From Hondaea fermentalgiana (Eukaryota > Sar > Bigyra > Thraustochytrida > Thraustochytriidae), in NCBI GenBank assembly GCA_014084085.1, contig NPFB01000001.1, positions 617,549 to 681,548 of the forward strand: DNA of 64,000 bases. The letters run 5' to 3'. The position numbers and the translations under genes were made by a program. A model generated the notes under the pieces. The model searched no databases, was not told the DNA's origin, and was given only the letters and a program-made list of their open reading frames with translations. Position 1 is the stretch's first letter. Every line of letters starts with the position of its first letter. This document shows positions 18,881 through 28,176 of this stretch, one piece after another.

Positions 18881-20164
18881 CGCGTGCAGCAGCTAACACC
18901 CCGTCCCGCCGCCGTTCTCCGCGTCGTCGGTCGCGGAGGCGTCCGCGTTTCTCGCGCCCTTGGCAACGTGGATATGCTCGCTCACCCTCTCACCCTCGCT
19001 CACCCTCACCGTGTCATCGTCCACAGCAGCCCCATGTGATCGATCGTTCAAGCAAGATACTACACGAGCCACTCACTGCTCCTGTCGCGATTGCTGCCGT
19101 CGCTGCTCTGGAAGCGCGTCTCACGCGACAGCAGTCATGATCCTCTTCGCGGCGCGACGACTCCTCCTCCGCGTCCGTTTCCCCCCTCCACCTCCTTCTC
19201 TTCTCCTCCGCCTTCTCCTTCTCCTTCTCCTTGCGATGGTGTCCACGTCACTCACCGCGGCTCGGGATTCTTGCGCCTTCGCCACGTCACTCGCAGTGGC
19301 CGGGCGCTCGCCCACCCGCTCGCGGCGCGCAGCTCGTTGAGCCCGGAGCTGATCTTCACGATCAGTCTGAGAATGAAGATTGATTGGCCCCTGGACCTCT
19401 ACCTATACCTGGGACGAATGTGGCCCAAAGAAATATCGTCCTCAGGCTCCTGCCTGGTGGATTTTCACGCTGCGTCCATACTCGCGTCGATCGTCACCAG
19501 TGGCAGCCAGCAGCCCAATCAGCGAGCGACCCTTGATGGACCCATCGATCGACCTGTCGCCTCCAACCGCCGCCGCCCGAGCCTCGGCGCTCGTGCGCGG
19601 CCTCTCGACACGTTCCTCATCAGCCTACTCGGCGCGTCGAGACCGTCCCCGTTCTGGAACCGTTCGTTCTCCTGGTCTGCGGGGAGGAGTGAGCTTGTGG
19701 GTTCTCCAGGCAGGGACCGGCTTCAGATCGCCCAAGGGCTCGGCGATCATCGATTGCCGTTGCGGAGGCACGATACGCGGGCGCGAGGGCCTGGCTACGG
19801 CAAACTCGAAGCTGGCGAGTGGCCACGGAAAAGCTCAGAGGGAAGGGTCTGTCTGAGCTGTGCGTCTGTTTGTCGGTTCGTAGAGCCTCTGGCCGGCCGG
19901 TCAGCCAGCCAGCCAGCCAGCCAGCCAGCAGCTGTGAGCGAGCTTGCAAAACTGGAAAGACCGAGGGCCCTCGCAAGACCCGCGACAGCTCGAGCAGAAG
20001 ACGCGAGTTGTATAGCTGCGCTCGCGTGTGGGCACGTACGCACGCACACAGGCCGGCTCGGCACGGACGGACGCACGCGGGTCGAGCGATTGCGAGCAGC
20101 AACAGAAAGTCGAACTTCTATCTCAGAGGAGACCACGAGGGGAAGAAGATAAGATATCGGCCCC
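18881..20164. promoter_or_regulatory. Divergent intergenic region PGAM5 / RBR-like gene
   Basis: About 1.3 kb between two divergent starts. It includes a CTC/CTT-rich tract near 19190-19235 and a (CAGC)n array at 19902-19930. A long open frame crosses it, but its translation is Arg/Pro/Ser-rich with no domain, so I do not call a gene. Confidence 0.5.
19902..19930 (+). repeat. (CAGC)n microsatellite
   Basis: Perfect CCAG/CAGC units about 235 bp ahead of the RBR-like gene start. Confidence 0.9.
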
Positions 20165-22282
20165 ATGAGCGAGAACGTGAACATGATCGCCCGCGAGGAT
20201 ATGGAACTTGAAGATGACGATCCTGAGCTGGAGCAGGCGCTCGCAGAAAGCCTGCGATTGAACCAAGAAGAAATGTTCGGGTTGGAGCATGCCCTTGCAG
20301 CGAGTCGGCAATCAACTCAAGACGAGGCGCCCGATTTGGCCGGGGAGTGGAAGCAAAACACTGACAGCACTCCTCCGCAAAGGTGGATCCAGCCGTGCAA
20401 ACGCCAGGTGAAGGAACTGTACGCTCCTCTGCAAAACGGTTGCTCGATTGTCGAAACATCCAGCTCTGGAGTCCGCATGGAACTCAACCGAGAGTTCAAA
20501 GCATATCCCCACGCCGACGTCTTTTCCGAGGCACAGGACAAGCCTGGTCTGCGCCTTTTGAACCGCACAAAGGGCATCATCGTCGTCACCTGGGGCAAAT
20601 TTGGGCGAGTACGAGGGTTTGCGGGCGAGACCATCTTCGTTCCCGCAGAGTTTCTCAAATCGGAACGTGCGCCCGTTCTCTCGATCAGCAAGTTATACCC
20701 AACGTCATTTTCCGAGGTGGCCTTCATGAAAGTTCACACCGCAGCGTATATGGACGGGGGGGCATACTCCATCTCCGTACACCGCCCAAAGACTCGCGAA
20801 AACGCTGGACTGTGGCGCAAACTTTCTGTAAATCGAAAGGCAGATGCTGTATGCTCGAGTCAAAATGCCGCAGCGGTCAAAATTCAAGCTTTCTTTCGCG
20901 GTCTTATGGCCAGAACGCTCACGCGCTGCCACGTTTGCTGGAACACATATATGCACCTCTTCATGTACAAGGTGCTCCCAAGTGCGAAAGATCAAAGTCT
21001 CTCTGAAGACTACGACTTTCCGTCGTACGAGACTCCCCAACTTCAGGAGTTGCTGCTACGACCCACAGCCGATGCTTCTCAGCAAACGCCGCCTGACCCT
21101 CCTTTTCAGTGGCCGGTTTCGTTCACATGGCGCGTCATTCAGCGCGAGTATTTGGGGCAGAGACCTTCTGGTGGATATCACAGTTGGCTTAAGGCACAGA
21201 TTTGTGTGCCATGCGTTCGCGCTGAAGTCATCCAAGCCGCCTTGGACCCTCTGGAGAGAAAGCCAACATTTCCCGGCTTGCCATCGACGAAAATTCCTCA
21301 GAATGTCGTGAAAGATCTCCTTCCGCAAGCGGTGGTAGAGGTTAAGAAAGCCAGGAAAGAGCGCAGTTCCAGTGCCGCGGCAGCAATTCAGGCTGCTTGG
21401 CGAGGGTTCCGTCTTCGGCGCCACCATGAATGCCAAATTTGTCTCGAGAGCGTTCCAAGGGGCTTCATGGTTGGCTTCAACCACGGACCAACCGACCCGC
21501 GTCCGCCACTTGTACAGGAGCGACTCCGTCCTGACTTGCATCTTCATGTTGCTCGAGCCTATCGTACAGCGAACCGCGCCAATCGAAGAAGCTTGTACAT
21601 GGACTTCGCTCCGTCGACTATGGAGTCTGAGGCGCCGGACTCAGACTCGGGGGAACCAGATAGTGATGATGACTCTGCGGAGACGCTCGCTCAAGAGCAG
21701 CGACCGGCGGATACCTGCCGATGCTGCTTGGCCTGCTGGAAGAAGCACATTCAAGTTAGTTTGGAGGAAGGTCGTTTTGCCATTCGTTGCCTCTTTCATC
21801 ACAAATGCAAGACGTTGCTCGATGACTCGAAGCTCACCACACTTGCAGGCAAGAAAGCTGTCGAGCAACTCAAAGAGAATCGAGGCCGCGAATATGCTGG
21901 GTACGTCGCAGCGCTTCGTGCTGGTGATGCAGAGCCAGACTTTCTGGCTTGGGCCAATACAAACACGCGGGTATGTCCAAGGTGCTCCGTCGTCATATAT
22001 CGCTGCAGCGGTTGCGACCACATGGTCTGTACATGCGGCCGGTCCTTCGATTGGTCTGAAGGACCCCGTCTCGAAGCGCCTGTGCCCGACTCCTACGAAG
22101 ATGGCGACAACGGCAACGATGCCTTGAATATGAATGCGGGCCGCCGACTTGGGATTGGAGGACATTGGGGGAATCGTAGCGAGCCACAGTTGGGCTTTGC
22201 TGACTTACATCAACGGCCGCGGAGAAGAAGTCGCATGCGGTCCCTCTTCTCGTCGCTCCGGCGTCTCATCCCGTTCTCGTAA
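20165..22282 (+). CDS. RBR-type ubiquitin-ligase-like protein with UIM and IQ motifs
   Basis: 705 residues from a clear ATG. The N-terminus has two ubiquitin-interacting-motif-like helices (DPELEQALAESLR, about 19-31, and GLEHALAASRQS, about 39-50). Two IQ motifs that could bind calmodulin follow (VKIQAFFRGLMAR near 240; AIQAAWRGFRLRRH near 410). The C-terminal third is cysteine-rich: CQICLE (about 421), CRCCLACW (about 519), and CPRCSVVIYRCSGCDHMVC (604-622) followed by CGRSFDW. The last block matches the RING2 finger of RBR E3 ligases, where the cysteine of GC-x-HM is the catalytic thioester site; here that is C617. RING1 looks degenerate and interrupted by a disordered acidic insert. E3 activity is inferred from RING2; the UIM-IQ-RBR order is not one I recognise. 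Confidence 0.8.
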   Translation: MSENVNMIAREDMELEDDDPELEQALAESLRLNQEEMFGLEHALAASRQSTQDEAPDLAGEWKQNTDSTPPQRWIQPCKRQVKELYAPLQNGCSIVETSSSGVRMELNREFKAYPHADVFSEAQDKPGLRLLNRTKGIIVVTWGKFGRVRGFAGETIFVPAEFLKSERAPVLSISKLYPTSFSEVAFMKVHTAAYMDGGAYSISVHRPKTRENAGLWRKLSVNRKADAVCSSQNAAAVKIQAFFRGLMARTLTRCHVCWNTYMHLFMYKVLPSAKDQSLSEDYDFPSYETPQLQELLLRPTADASQQTPPDPPFQWPVSFTWRVIQREYLGQRPSGGYHSWLKAQICVPCVRAEVIQAALDPLERKPTFPGLPSTKIPQNVVKDLLPQAVVEVKKARKERSSSAAAAIQAAWRGFRLRRHHECQICLESVPRGFMVGFNHGPTDPRPPLVQERLRPDLHLHVARAYRTANRANRRSLYMDFAPSTMESEAPDSDSGEPDSDDDSAETLAQEQRPADTCRCCLACWKKHIQVSLEEGRFAIRCLFHHKCKTLLDDSKLTTLAGKKAVEQLKENRGREYAGYVAALRAGDAEPDFLAWANTNTRVCPRCSVVIYRCSGCDHMVCTCGRSFDWSEGPRLEAPVPDSYEDGDNGNDALNMNAGRRLGIGGHWGNRSEPQLGFADLHQRPRRRSRMRSLFSSLRRLIPFS

Positions 22283-22864
22283 AGAGATTGTAGATTCGTT
22301 TTGGCCTTGCTCTTCAAGTGTGATTCCTCTTTCCTGCTTTGCATTTGCTTCGACTTGGTGGTGCACGGTGAGCTCGAGGCTTGGCATGTCTTTTGACTAA
22401 GGACTCCGTTGAAAGCGAAGCGCCGCGAGGGTTGCGCCAGTAACTTTTGTAGACGAGAGAATTCCAAAAATCATCTTGAAAAGCATTTGTTTCGAATTCC
22501 TCGCAGATTTTTTTTCTCTGCAGGGCTTTTGCGCAAACCCTTTTACCATTTTTTATAAAGCTTTCGCTGCACTTCCGTTCATTTTACAAAGATGCGCTTT
22601 CATCGTCGTCACTTTTTTGGTCGCAACAACTTCTGACTAGGCCTACGACACCCTAGATCGTTTGAGCATTCGAGCGGAATATTTTATCGAATTCTTCTCC
22701 GGAAAAAGGGGCCATCTTCGTCCACGAGGCCGAGCTGCGCTCTCGGCTTGGTATAGGTATAGTCCAATGTCATAATGCCATTCATCCTCCAGCCATGACC
22801 GCGAGTCAATCAGGCAAGTCTTCACCATTTGAATAATTGGCTTTGCAGTCCAAGGACGCGAACG
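22283..22864. other. Intergenic region with TAGGCCTA palindrome
   Basis: Lies between the RBR-like stop and the PCIF1 start, which run in the same direction. It is more AT-rich than the flanking genes and holds a TAGGCCTA palindrome at 22638-22645. No gene seen. Confidence 0.5.
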
Positions 22865-24676
22865 ATGGCGGGCCGCAAGAAGCGGCGCGCAGGGGCCGCC
22901 GTCGCGGAGCTGGAGGTGGTCCTGCCAAAGCGGCGAGCGCGTCCTCAGCCCGAGAGCCGCCACGGGGACGGCGGAGAACCAGCTCATGGGGCGTCATCTT
23001 CGACGGCTTCGTCAACAACGAACAGGACCTCTCAGAGCTCGCGCAACAGCAGACCTCAAGGTAGGGCAGGAGAGCGTGAGGGTGCGTTGTTCGCCGAACA
23101 CGAGCAGTCCCGCTTTCCGCGCCAAGACGGTCGTTCTATCCAAGATCGCGAGGACAATGCTGGCCTTGGTCAAGGTATCGCATACCTTGAGCATCATTCA
23201 GTGCATGGCTCAAGCGCGAGCGCAAGTTCCCGCGGGCTTAGAAGAGATGCCGAATTTATGCCAGACCTCTTGAACGTGCCCGGAGATCAGCAGCAAGAAC
23301 AAGACCTTCTCGACGGCGATTTGCAGGCATTCCATGACACCGAAATGCTCACGCTAGGCCACATGGGGAGCAATCGTGATTCCAACGCTCTCACAACGCC
23401 CGAACCTGATCGCGAGGTCGCCACCTTGCTTGCAATACGCGAAATGGCGGCCCATTTCAAGGCGACGGCTGGTCTGTGGCTGCGCGGTCGGATTCAGGGC
23501 CATTTTGAGGGCTGGTTGTGGCGCAGACGAGAACAGGCTGGGGCGCGAACAGTTCTCTTTCAGGTCCCGCAAATTTTGGGCCCCGAGGAAGAGACGTGCC
23601 GCAAACTCACTTTGGCAGGAGCGCAAGACACGAAACAAATTTCTCTGACCCTCGATGCCAAGATGAACCAGCTCTGTGCCAACGTCGCCGGCGCGAGACG
23701 TACTTCGCACAAAGAAAATGGCGATGACCTCTTCAGACGGCACGATGAACAACCCAGCCTCGGTGAGCTTCCTCGTGGCGTCGTGAGTCGCGAAGACCTC
23801 TCGCCCCTCATGTGCTCCTTTAGGTTCATGTCGCCAAATAAGACCCCCATCGCGGCCATTCCTCTCATCAAGTCTTACTATGAAGGCCGCCTTCGTGATC
23901 TCTGGCGCAACGCGAATCAAGGCGTCGACGAAACTGCCAAACCAAACGCATACGACGAAGCCGTGTTTTGCTTATTGTGCAGATATCTGGCGCTCCAGGG
24001 AGGCGAGCTCAAGGGCGCTGGTGGAAACCAGTGTGCAGTTCTTGACCCTGTGCTCACCGTTTTGCAACGCGACTTCGGCGTTATCGGTGAGTGTTTCGGC
24101 TCACCGCTCAACACCCGTCTTCCTTGGTTCTGCAGCATGTTCCCTGACCTCGACTGCCACTTTGGGAGTCAGGGCGACTTTTTCGACTTTGACTTTGTGC
24201 GAGGGTCTTTCGAAGCTAATCCACCGTACAGCCCAGCCATTGTGATTCGCATGTATGACCACATGCATGTGGCGCTGGAGCGAGCGGCCGAGGCCAATGA
24301 GATTCTGCAATTCTTCGTTGTCATCCCGCACTGGCCTTCGCGCGCCCAGGTCCTTGCCCCCGAGGCCTATGCCAGACTTGAAGAGAGTCCTTTTAAGACG
24401 GGAGACATTATTCTTCGGCGATCTCGCCATGCGTTTCGCGAGGGAGGGCAGCACTACAAGGGTGATTCCGAGGTTCGTGTTTCGTCCGATGCAAGTACTG
24501 TCTTTGTTTTGCAGACCACTGCCGCGAGCAAAATGTATCCATTTACCGCAGCGCGGAGGACCGCCCTCGAAAGGGCCTTCGAGCCGCAAGCGCAAAAGCA
24601 AGCGCAGTCGCAGTATCAGCAAGTACGTAGACGACAAGACAACTCAGGCAGAGGCCCAGGCCGCTCTTTGCGTTAG
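22865..24676 (+). CDS. PCIF1: PCIF1/CAPAM-like cap-specific mRNA (adenosine N6) methyltransferase
   Basis: In animals PCIF1 methylates cap-adjacent 2'-O-methyladenosine to m6Am on RNA polymerase II transcripts. The first in-frame ATG is at 22865 (603 residues); it directly precedes a basic segment AGRKKRR that could be a nuclear signal. Residues 1-180 are disordered. The catalytic half matches the PCIF1 family: ANPPYSPAIVIRM with the NPPY motif at 452-455 (NPPF in human), then FFVVIPHWPS, a FKTGDIILRR region and HAFREGGQHY. The C-terminal tail is Gln/Arg-rich. I see no WW domain at the N-terminus, which animal PCIF1 uses to bind the phosphorylated polymerase tail, so recruitment may differ. 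The active-site motif makes an active enzyme likely. Confidence 0.88.
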   Translation: MAGRKKRRAGAAVAELEVVLPKRRARPQPESRHGDGGEPAHGASSSTASSTTNRTSQSSRNSRPQGRAGEREGALFAEHEQSRFPRQDGRSIQDREDNAGLGQGIAYLEHHSVHGSSASASSRGLRRDAEFMPDLLNVPGDQQQEQDLLDGDLQAFHDTEMLTLGHMGSNRDSNALTTPEPDREVATLLAIREMAAHFKATAGLWLRGRIQGHFEGWLWRRREQAGARTVLFQVPQILGPEEETCRKLTLAGAQDTKQISLTLDAKMNQLCANVAGARRTSHKENGDDLFRRHDEQPSLGELPRGVVSREDLSPLMCSFRFMSPNKTPIAAIPLIKSYYEGRLRDLWRNANQGVDETAKPNAYDEAVFCLLCRYLALQGGELKGAGGNQCAVLDPVLTVLQRDFGVIGECFGSPLNTRLPWFCSMFPDLDCHFGSQGDFFDFDFVRGSFEANPPYSPAIVIRMYDHMHVALERAAEANEILQFFVVIPHWPSRAQVLAPEAYARLEESPFKTGDIILRRSRHAFREGGQHYKGDSEVRVSSDASTVFVLQTTAASKMYPFTAARRTALERAFEPQAQKQAQSQYQQVRRRQDNSGRGPGRSLR

Positions 24677-25186
24677 CATTTTCAGTCAATCTGACCATCT
24701 CTGCCGTCGCATCTGCAAACAAAAGCCATACAAGTCGTTTTTATTAAAAATACATGACCTCCATGTACCCTCGGATTGTCTTCCTTCTGGTGAAGCTGTC
24801 CTCGCTTTGCGATCAATGTCGGAAACACTTCCAAAATGTGCGATCGACGCGGGAGTGTCTGCCTGCGTCTGACGATCTTTTTTGATGAGGCTTTTGGTGC
24901 TAGGACCATGCGAAACCGAATTCATGCATGCATGCATGCATGCATGCATGCGTCAAAATTTAAGTTTTCCCAAGATCAAACTGACGGGAAAAGAGCCACA
25001 ATTTCTCGCACATTATTTTTCATTCATGTTATAGGCTAACAAACCTTGCATGATGTCGATCCGATTCTGACAAAAAAGAAAGAAATGAGAGATCTCACAA
25101 AGTAGGCCTACTGTCTTTTCGAAGGAGATTGGAGCACAAGCGCTCTGGATGGACAAGCTGCATGTTATAGTTGCTGATCGCCCACC
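24677..25186. other. Convergent intergenic region with (ATGC)n and TAGGCCTA
   Basis: Lies between the converging stops of PCIF1 and the HAD-like gene. It contains a perfect (ATGC)n array at 24923-24951, which is self-complementary, and the palindrome TAGGCCTA at 25103-25110. No gene seen. Confidence 0.55.
24923..24951. repeat. (ATGC)n microsatellite
   Basis: Seven perfect self-complementary ATGC units, able to form a hairpin. Confidence 0.92.
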
Positions 25187-26557
25187 TCAGCTTTCGCCCC
25201 GTAGTAATGCTTTGGCGAGCAAAATGCCTGCCGTCCGGACCCGCTCCGGCTCGTCGACGCCAAAGGCGCTGAGACATTCCTGATATGCCTTGGTGTAACT
25301 AAAGTCAGAATCGTTAATGACCATCATCTGGCCACGACTCTGCTCCTCGCTCGGATCCCACCAAGAGGAAACGACGGTGCACTGACGCTGCGGCTGCTGC
25401 GCATGCACGTGGCCGGGCGACTCTTGAAGCACAAAGTATGCATGAAAAACGTTGTCATCGACAAAAATGATACGACGTCTCTCAGGTTCAATTTCGTGCG
25501 TGATAAGGTGAGCGACAAGCTTGGCCTTGTCGTATCCGGCACTGAATACCCTCGTACCTTCGACGCGCTTGATTGTCACGCGCAAAGGGTCATTTCGTAG
25601 TTCATTGATGACAATTGGATCTTCGCCCAAAAGCCTGGCAGCAGCGTCAGAAAGTGGCTCCTCAGGTGCTGCAGCAGCTGCCACAGCTGCAGCGCCCACG
25701 CCTTGATTTGGATCAAGCACGGGCGTGCCGCGTGATGGTACAGGAGGCGGCGCGGTAACCCGCGTACCGCGATGCGCCACATCGCTGCCAGACTCGATAA
25801 AGTACTTGAGCAGCGACTGTTCGTTCCCGCTGCAACTCTTGCCCAACTTGGCAATAAGATCTTGTAACAAGGCTGGTGTAGACCGCGCAGTAGCGATAAA
25901 GAGCGGTACTTTGCGTGCCTGAAGCATGGCTAGTGTCTGAACCGTGTCTAATCCGCCACGAATTCGATTGGGGTTGTGCGTTCCAGAATGGCCCGCGCCA
26001 GGAACATTGGCGAGGACTTTGTCAAAGTCAAAGACGACAGCTGTTGCTGAAAGATCCTCATCCTGCAGTTTTGAAAAGAGTGTCGCAAGGCCTGCGCTTG
26101 TCTGTAGTCGCACGGGAATAGCGTTGATTCGGCCTTGTGAGACTGCATTGGACGGAAACACGGTCAATGGCGGCACAGGCGTGTGCAAGAGTCGGGATGG
26201 GCAGCTCTCTGTGCGTTCGAGAGCGGTCCTTCGCACTGCTTGATCCCCCTCGCAAACTAATTTTCCCGCACCTTCGCTGTGCCGTTGCGCTCTTGAGCGG
26301 CGACGACTTGCAGCGTTTGGTGAGGCCAGTGCTGCGTGAAACACCGGCGAGGCCGTTGCCGCGGGGGGAGTCGCGCGCACCGTCTGCTTTGGCAGCTGTA
26401 AAAGTGCCATCTTAGCTGAATCCTCCCCAGTCGCGCTCCGCGTCCGCGCGCGCCGTTTCGTGAGCGAAATCATGCCCTTTGCAGGCGCAGGTCCACGAAG
26501 CGGTGAGACGCTTTCCGTGCCACGTAGTGGAAGCAGGGTATTAGTATGGGAAGGCAT
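25187..26557 (-). CDS. HAD-superfamily-like protein (DUF2608-like)
   Basis: 456 residues from the ATG at 26557. Residues 1-150 are basic, Ser/Ala-rich and disordered, with possible organelle-targeting character. The rest looks like a haloacid dehalogenase fold: motif I VVFDFDKVLANV (D177, D179), a motif II-like strand PLFIATARSTP, and a motif IV acidic pair in RRRIIFVDDNVFHAYFV (about 361-377). An Ala/Pro-rich insert lies between these parts. The overall pattern resembles DUF2608 proteins, a HAD group of uncertain substrate. The nucleophile and acid/base aspartates are present, so phosphatase activity is plausible, but the substrate cannot be named. Confidence 0.72.
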   Translation of the reverse strand: MPSHTNTLLPLRGTESVSPLRGPAPAKGMISLTKRRARTRSATGEDSAKMALLQLPKQTVRATPPAATASPVFHAALASPNAASRRRSRAQRHSEGAGKLVCEGDQAVRRTALERTESCPSRLLHTPVPPLTVFPSNAVSQGRINAIPVRLQTSAGLATLFSKLQDEDLSATAVVFDFDKVLANVPGAGHSGTHNPNRIRGGLDTVQTLAMLQARKVPLFIATARSTPALLQDLIAKLGKSCSGNEQSLLKYFIESGSDVAHRGTRVTAPPPVPSRGTPVLDPNQGVGAAAVAAAAAPEEPLSDAAARLLGEDPIVINELRNDPLRVTIKRVEGTRVFSAGYDKAKLVAHLITHEIEPERRRIIFVDDNVFHAYFVLQESPGHVHAQQPQRQCTVVSSWWDPSEEQSRGQMMVINDSDFSYTKAYQECLSAFGVDEPERVRTAGILLAKALLRGES

Positions 26558-27114
26558 TTTGTGAAATGGGTACTGAAATCAAAGGCCCGCGCAAGGCCCA
26601 CGTGAATTTGCGGCGCGTTACGTCCAATAAGTCGAGGCGTGCGCCCCTGGACCAGTTCAACTCGTAAAGTTCTTAACGTCGCTCGCCACACCTTTGCTCC
26701 TTATACTTCTTCTGCTTCTTCTGCTCCTTCTGCTTTCTCGCTCCAAAGCAACGTTGAGAAAGATTTTGTTTTCACCAAATCTTTAGAGCCAGCAGCTGCA
26801 GGTGCTTCACACAGCGTGTAGCGTCCTAAGCCCGGATCCCACGTCGATTTCCCGTCGCCGTCGTTGCCGTCGTCGTCGTCGCCGCAAGCCGGTTCTGCCC
26901 TTCCCGCCCTCCTGCACGGAAACGGACGCCCAGCCGCGAGCCAGCCCTTCTCGGGCCGGGTACGCAGCGCGCCTCCTCCGCGTCCGCGCGTCTTCTCCCC
27001 TCTCCCCGCCCGCGCCGCGGCGACGCGGGCCCGAGCTTGCGAAGCCCGAGCTTGCGAAGCCCGAGCGAGGAGTTCTGGCGGCGACGGCGGCGAGAATGAA
27101 TCCATGCGCCTCGG

Positions 27115-27205
27115 CGCAAGTGGAGAATCGCAAGTGCGGAATGCGCCTCTCGCAAGTGGAGGCGGCGCGGCCGCAAGTGGCGCTCCGCGCGAAGCGCCAC
27201 TTGCG
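27115..27205. promoter_or_regulatory. Cluster of five CGCAAGTG octamers
   Basis: CGCAAGTG occurs on the + strand at 27115-27122, 27129-27136, 27151-27158 and 27172-27179, and as its reverse complement at 27198-27205. Five copies of one 8-mer in 91 bp is far beyond chance. The core CAAGTG fits a bHLH E-box (CANNTG). It lies in the divergent promoter interval and may be a homotypic transcription-factor site cluster. Confidence 0.6.
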
Positions 27206-27267
27206 CAGATTGACTGCCCCTTCGCAGTCCCACAAAGCGCGCGTCTTGCGCGGCGACCTGCGCGCGA

Positions 27268-27292
27268 GCGAGCGAGCGAGCGAGCGAGCGAG
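27268..27292 (+). repeat. (GAGC)n microsatellite
   Basis: Perfect GAGC units in the GC-rich interval upstream of the C2-FKBP-SAM gene. Confidence 0.85.
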
Positions 27293-28176
27293 GGAGCGCG
27301 CGCTCCGCCCGCCCGTGCGCGCGCGACGGCTGGCTGGCTGGCGCGTGCGGCCTCCTGCCCCGGAGCCTCTCGCCCGCTCCTGCCCGCGCCCGCTGGATCC
27401 GGCCGCTGGACGCGGGAAAGGCGCGGCTCGGAAAGGCGGAGGGAGCGACGTGAACCCTCACAACGACAACGAAGACGACGACAAGAGCGACGCCTAGAGC
27501 AAGGCCTAGAGCGACGAGGAGGACTTTCCAGGCAGGAGCGTGAGATCGTCTCTTTCTCTCTCACAGACACGCACGCAGGCAGTCAGATTTGCTTTGTTGC
27601 AGCAAAGAGGCGCCAACCCTCCACCCCCACCCCCACCCCCCCAAAAAGAGATAGAACGTCGCAAAGGACGTCGAGAAAAAAGGAGACCAAAACCGTTTGT
27701 GTGGAGCCGTCGCGAGTCTCGCGACGGCCGCTGGAAACATAGGCTGCGTGCTAGCAAGCTTCGCCCGCGACGCGCCACCTCAACCGGCGGGCGAGGCTGT
27801 GTCAGTGTCAAGCGCGGACAAAATATCCAGGCCCCTGGCGGCCGCGACGGGCTCCGACCCGCGCGACCAGGATCTTCTTGTCGCGCTCCGACGTGAGCAG
27901 CAGGCGAGGTCTTCGCGAGGCCCTGACGTGACTTCGCACTTTAAGGGATCGACCTGCGACAACAACGCCAACGGGAACGAGACACCTCAAGAAAACCTCG
28001 AATTTGCATCGCGCGAGACTGAATCTCTTCCTGCACCTGTGCCAACGCAGCAGCGTTCCTCCACTTCTGTACTTGTGCCTCCGTATTCGAAAGACGGTCG
28101 TGGGCGGTCAGGATCAAGAGTTGTGCGCATTTCCAACGAAGGGAGCTGGAAAGCGGTTGCGCCCCGCAAAAAGACC

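Larger units (their letters stand above)
26558..28176. promoter_or_regulatory. Divergent intergenic region HAD-like / C2-FKBP-SAM
   Basis: About 1.6 kb, mostly very GC-rich. It contains a 15-bp direct repeat (GCCCGAGCTTGCGAA) near 27030-27065, the CGCAAGTG cluster at 27115-27205 and a (GAGC)n array near 27268-27292. The frame of the downstream gene is open from 27655 to its first ATG at 28177 without another ATG, so an unrecognised 5' exon is possible. Other frames here are compositional artefacts. Confidence 0.5.

Noticed and set aside
17930..19039. Plus-strand frame of 369 codons
   Set aside because: Antisense to PGAM5, whose catalytic motifs are unambiguous on the minus strand.
19091..20152. 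Plus-strand frame of 353 codons between PGAM5 and the RBR-like gene
   Set aside because: Arg/Pro/Ser-rich, no domain, crosses a microsatellite; best explained by GC-rich composition.
24923..24951. (ATGC)n array as a CRISPR or terminator element
   Set aside because: A plain 4-bp microsatellite with no spacers; hairpin potential comes from self-complementarity.
26864..27742. Overlapping long frames on both strands upstream of the C2-FKBP-SAM gene
   Set aside because: All frames are open because of extreme GC content; translations are Ala/Arg/Pro-rich without domains.
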